Assembly: GCA_964504335.1 (NCBI GenBank) | Contig: CAZDET010000063.1 | Location: forward strand, 1-27,431 | From: CAZDET01 sp964504335 | GTDB lineage: Bacteria; Bacteroidota; Bacteroidia; Chitinophagales; Saprospiraceae | DNA: 27,431 bases | Reading direction: 5' to 3' | Translations under genes and position numbers: made by a program | Notes under the pieces: model-generated | Told to the model about the DNA's origin: nothing | The model's database searches: none | What the model saw: only the letters and a program-made list of their open reading frames with translations | In this document: one piece after another, positions 25,529 to 27,431 of the stretch | Numbering within the stretch: the first letter of the stretch is position 1 | Layout: every line of letters starts with the position of its first letter

Positions 25529-27331
25529 TTAGGTCAATTTCAAATCGGTTTCGAAAAAGGTCAGGAGCTCGAGCAGGGGCGCTACATCTTTGTAGGTGCG
25601 GCGAAAGGTGCGCTTGTCGCTGGGCGATTCGAATGTTCGCGGGAGGACGAACCCTTCCCGAAGCGTGGCGGCGTGCTTAAAGTGCAGAGCGTTTTCGCTG
25701 ATGTAGTCGAGAAAGTGAAGCTTAGGCAACGGCTCCGGCTTAATTTTGAATGCATTCTCGTCGATGAGGAAGGGCGACAGATTCAGCGGATGGGCTTCTG
25801 TTTTAATTTCCCTAGCCAGGTAAATCGAATTGTTGTTGACTGTAGAGAGGCGCTCCAGCGGCGATTGGTCCATATTGACGTAATCGTAGCCCCGCAAAAT
25901 TGATTTGTTGTGTAGGAAGACTGGTTCTTTGGATCGCCGGGGCAGATGGACGCCGATGTCTTTGATCGTGACGAGCTGATAGGCACTCAGAAAGGCGCAT
26001 TGCTGCAGCAGTACTCCCAGGTGGTGCTCGGCATCGATGCAGAGCGCCTCGACGTCTTCGGTGGCGACGTCCCGCGCCAGTAGCCGGAGGCGAAGTTCCT
26101 GCTCCAGGAAGCGGTAGGCCTCGTAGATAGCCTCCGACTGGCGGAGGTGGGCGGCCAGCTCGATCAGCTCTTTGGCGTAGGGAGTTGCCCCCTGGTTGTC
26201 CTCAAAAATTCGCACGGCGGTGTCGATGACCCAGAAATAATCAAACGACGCTGCTTGTTGAGGGGAGGATAAACGCAAAAAGCGCCGGAGGTCCTCGCGG
26301 TATTCGTCCCGAATTTCAAAATTGGGATTTGGCAGAAGGGTGTCGCTATTTAATGATGCATTCCAGAGGTCGGAAAGCGCTACGGCGCTCAAAAACCGCC
26401 CGAGCGCCAGGTATACCTCGCTGAGTTCGAGGAGCCGCACGCGGCCGTCCGATTTACCGGGCGGGGAGAACAGGTCGCGGATTTGAATGCTGATAATGGA
26501 TGGGAACGCCTCGAGTAGTAGATTTTGCAATACGTTGAACTGGGCGCCGGAGGGGGTGTCGTTGTACGCATTCCACGGTGCCTCGTAGGTGGCGGGCAGG
26601 TAGGTGGCCATGCCCTCGAAGGTCAGCTCTACCAGCTCGCGGTTGAGCTCCAGCTCTTGCCAGGGGAGGGCAACGGCCTCTTCCGTGATTTCCCTTGGTT
26701 CGACCGGATCGGGCAGGCACCAGGTTAAGTCCGCATCGTCGTGCGCCGGATTGGTGTACAAATCCCACGGGAAGGCATCGGCTTCTTCATCGAGGAGCCC
26801 CCGGCTCGCCGTAGGCTCCTCTGCCGGATCGTGTTCGAGGTAGGAGGTGGCGGTATCAAAAGCCTCTCGAATGGTTTTTCCTGCTGCGAGCGCCTCGTAA
26901 AACTGTGTTGCCAGGGCGGTGGCGCGGGAATCGTCGATGGCCGCCCTGGTGGCAATAACGACCCGCACTCCCTGGTCGAAGAGCTCGGTTAGGTGCTGCT
27001 GGTTGGCGCAGCCATTCAGGAACACCAACTTCAATTCGCGTTGCATGCCCATCAGCACGCTCAGCCCCGAGGCCCGCGCGTTGCGGTCGTGCAGCTTCAA
27101 GAATTCCGCATCGGAGTGGCCGCCGTAGTGAAATACGGCAATTCGGTTGTGGAACCGATTGAAGGCGCGGTAAATTTCATCCAGGGTGGTGAGGCTCAGG
27201 CTGTGGTATTCGATTCGGTTTTGATCGTGGGCGGCAGTCAGGGCAGTGCGGACGGCGGTCTCTTCCTCCTCCAGCCGGAGTGATTTGTCGACGTCGTTGG
27301 CAAGGGCGAGTAGTACAATAGGTTTTTTCAT
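25529..27331 (-). CDS. CHAT-domain (caspase-like) protease
   Basis: 600 aa from the ATG at 27331. The frame stays open to the window edge, but this ATG has an AAGGAG ribosome site two bases upstream and begins the conserved strand KKPIVLLALAND. The N-terminal CHAT domain (1 to about 190) shows the catalytic pair: His72 in AVFHYGGHSDAEF and Cys108 in LVFLNGCANQQ. It ends in the characteristic FYEALAAGKTIREAFDTA helix. The rest (about 190-600) is an alpha-helical region plus a middle segment I do not recognise; no TPR array is obvious. CHAT proteases are clostripain/caspase-clan cysteine proteases often paired with STAND NTPases in bacterial conflict and death-like systems. It is the promoter-proximal gene of the operon with the nSTAND-FGE and peptidase-like genes. 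Confidence 0.88.
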   Translation of the reverse strand: MKKPIVLLALANDVDKSLRLEEEETAVRTALTAAHDQNRIEYHSLSLTTLDEIYRAFNRFHNRIAVFHYGGHSDAEFLKLHDRNARASGLSVLMGMQRELKLVFLNGCANQQHLTELFDQGVRVVIATRAAIDDSRATALATQFYEALAAGKTIREAFDTATSYLEHDPAEEPTASRGLLDEEADAFPWDLYTNPAHDDADLTWCLPDPVEPREITEEAVALPWQELELNRELVELTFEGMATYLPATYEAPWNAYNDTPSGAQFNVLQNLLLEAFPSIISIQIRDLFSPPGKSDGRVRLLELSEVYLALGRFLSAVALSDLWNASLNSDTLLPNPNFEIRDEYREDLRRFLRLSSPQQAASFDYFWVIDTAVRIFEDNQGATPYAKELIELAAHLRQSEAIYEAYRFLEQELRLRLLARDVATEDVEALCIDAEHHLGVLLQQCAFLSAYQLVTIKDIGVHLPRRSKEPVFLHNKSILRGYDYVNMDQSPLERLSTVNNNSIYLAREIKTEAHPLNLSPFLIDENAFKIKPEPLPKLHFLDYISENALHFKHAATLREGFVLPRTFESPSDKRTFRRTYKDVAPLLELLTFFETDLKLT

Positions 27332-27363
27332 AGCTCCTTCCGCCTGATACAAGAAACGAAAGG

Positions 27364-27371
27364 TAAATATA
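27364..27371 (-). promoter_or_regulatory. Possible -7 box of the CHAT operon
   Basis: On the minus strand TATATTTA matches 7 of 8 positions of the Bacteroidota TAnnTTTG element, 32 bases before the ATG at 27331. The palindrome at 27377-27405 begins five bases further upstream and would cover the -33 region, an arrangement suited to repression or competition with sigma factor. Confidence 0.4.
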
Positions 27372-27376
27372 TGCAC

Positions 27377-27405
27377 TATACCTAAACCAGAGTGGTTTGG
27401 GACTT
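27377..27405. promoter_or_regulatory. 29-base near-palindrome (operator candidate, copy B)
   Basis: CCTAAACCA (27381-27389), GAG, TGGTTTGGG (27393-27401) form 9-bp arms with one wobble position. The outer left bases TATA (27377-27380) are not matched on the right. Positions 27377-27401 match 22 of 25 bases of the copy at 15992-16016, centred on the same GAG. It overlaps the likely promoter of the CHAT operon. Confidence 0.65.
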
Positions 27406-27431
27406 CATCTGGCTGTTCCTTTTGAGGCAAC

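Noticed and set aside
1..27431. CRISPR array, tRNA or rRNA genes, insertion sequences
   Set aside because: Reading all intergenic spacers showed no regularly spaced direct repeats, no tRNA-like cloverleaf and no transposase-like protein.

Overview
The window is about 27 kb of a moderately GC-rich (roughly 50-55% by eye), gene-dense chromosome. It looks like a marine or environmental Bacteroidota of the Saprospiria (Lewinella-like) type. The clues are a SusC-style carboxypeptidase-regulatory/TonB-dependent barrel, a sortilin-like Asp-box (BNR) protein, a TPR-rich sensor kinase with a NarL-type regulator, a four-helix membrane class III cyclase of the Bacteroidota type, and an nSTAND-FGE fusion. 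The genus is inference; no rRNA or tRNA is present to confirm it.

Layout. (1) 116-3217 (-): a large secreted Asp-box propeller protein with a clear terminator at 36-81. (2) 3424-4806 (-): a soluble FAD/NAD(P) disulfide oxidoreductase. (3) 5105-10011 (-): a tight four-gene operon of periplasmic cupredoxin, outer-membrane barrel, TPR histidine kinase and NarL-type response regulator. The last three genes overlap by 4 bases at each junction. Upstream lies an array of GAGGAT-type inverted half-sites. (4) 10275-15869 (-): a lipoprotein serine hydrolase preceded by two unrecognised proteins (902 and 445 aa) that are coupled with 3 bases between them. (5) 16142-20155 (+): a membrane class III nucleotide cyclase and a TonB-dependent-receptor-like barrel. 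(6) 20152-27331 (-): a four-gene locus of CHAT caspase-like protease, membrane nSTAND ATPase with a C-terminal FGE/lectin-like domain, and two tandem paralogous secreted proteins. One paralog has an intact HELFH zinc-protease motif; in the other it has become RELFY.

The most interesting part is region 6. It reads as an envelope-spanning signalling or conflict module: a cytosolic CHAT protease, a STAND NTPase with one membrane helix that would place its FGE-like fold in the periplasm, and a periplasmic protease/pseudoprotease pair. A 29-base near-palindrome lies in the CHAT promoter (27377-27405). A close relative lies in the divergent region between the 902-aa gene and the cyclase (15992-16020). 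Both fit one symmetric consensus centred on GAG, which suggests that the unknown 902/445-aa operon (or the cyclase) and the CHAT operon share a regulator.

Limits: all family calls come from reading motifs by eye, with no database search. Promoter and operator calls are sequence-pattern inferences.
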